Position numbers and translations under genes: made by a program. Under the pieces are notes generated by a model. It was not told the DNA's origin. It saw only the letters and a list, made by a program, of their open reading frames with translations, and searched no databases. Below, in pieces: positions 63,492 through 64,000 of a stretch of 64,000 bases of DNA. Each line of letters starts with the position of its first letter. Position 1 is the stretch's first letter. This DNA comes from Trichodelitschia bisporula. Lineage: Eukaryota; Ascomycota; Dothideomycetes; Phaeotrichales; Phaeotrichaceae. The stretch is taken from contig ML996688.1 in NCBI GenBank assembly GCA_010356995.1, forward strand, positions 1,462,579 to 1,526,578, given 5' to 3'.

Positions 63492-64000
63492 GATGAGGCG
63501 TGGGATTGAAGGAATTGGGGATGTTCGTGGTGAGGGGAGCTCGTGGAGGAGATCACCAGATAGAAAGCCGGCTTATGCGTGCCAGCGTGGCGGTTCATGC
63601 AGGCGTGGTACAGATGCAGGTACCGCGAACCATGGGCGAGTCGTTCGTGTCATAGCTTACTCATGGGAAAAGAAGCGAGCGGTATGGCTCATCGGGTGGT
63701 ATCGAAGTGATAAGGCGGTGGAGATCATAGTTCAGCAGATAATGCGACTATCCTGGACGTCGGCCGTAGTGTAATGACCGTTATCGGAGACGAACAGAAT
63801 GCAAGGCAAAGGCGGTCGCTAGATGTTCGTTCTCTACATTGTGGATACTACTATGTATGCTCAAGTTAGCTATGTACAAGAAAAGATGCCATCATCGTTT
63901 ACTGAATGTCTTTCCAAAAGATGCCCTACGTAGTTGAGAAAGGGCACGGTGTTGAAGTCCGTTGTGCTTAGTCATCTTCGCTAAAGAGGCGACATAAAAG
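63492..64000. other. Upstream region of the 2-hydroxyacid dehydrogenase gene
   Basis: 509 nt to the window edge without supportable genes or repeats. Confidence 0.4.

Overview
The window reads as a gene-dense stretch of nuclear DNA from a filamentous ascomycete (Pezizomycotina). Most introns are 42-100 nt with GT...AG ends and CTAAC/CTGAC-type branch sites close to the acceptor. There is no operon structure. The protein set is typical of filamentous ascomycetes: a CaMKK/Ssp1-type kinase, an RFX factor, a Zn2Cys6 factor, a kinesin-8 and an Ale1 MBOAT acyltransferase. I cannot fix the class from sequence alone. I support 27 protein genes; most spliced models were built by hand from splice sites, reading frame and remembered family patterns, and every spliced total is a multiple of three. 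I found no tRNA, rRNA or CRISPR array and no complete mobile element.

Layout. 0-8 kb: exocyst Sec8 (cut by the window edge), a Slp1-type SUN-domain ER protein and a Hal4/Hal5-type kinase, all on the minus strand. 7.7-13.3 kb: a 5.6-kb stretch with no gene I can defend. 13.3-19.9 kb: a seven-exon CaMKK-type kinase diverging from TRAPP subunit Bet5, then a repeat-containing Gag-like orphan and a 2-oxoglutarate/Fe(II) dioxygenase. 22-31 kb: a short-chain dehydrogenase lacking catalytic residues, Yop1 with a 9-nt microexon, an RFX factor and peptidyl-tRNA hydrolase. 33-38 kb: an extended SDR with an altered active site, Sis1-type Hsp40 behind a perfect heat-shock element, and a derlin. 38-48 kb: Cbf5, Cdc34, Cwc27, Ale1 and nicotinamidase. 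48-55 kb: a Zn2Cys6 factor, a DUF3605/Gig1-type protein and a ToxD-like reductase. 55-64 kb: kinesin-8 followed by a 36-nt poly-C tract, a BTB protein, a small conserved-looking protein, a Tim17-family protein and a 2-hydroxyacid dehydrogenase.

The genes do not form one pathway. Several belong to ER/secretory function (Sec8, Slp1, Bet5, Yop1, derlin, Ale1) and RNA/protein homeostasis (Cbf5, Cwc27, Pth, Sis1, Cdc34), which is ordinary housekeeping content. I see no secondary-metabolite cluster and no convincing new multi-gene system. The features most worth a second look are the two SDRs with replaced catalytic residues, the Gag-like repeat protein, the heat-shock element, the yop1 microexon, the poly-C tract, and the dyad sites upstream of the dioxygenase and in the gene-poor stretch.
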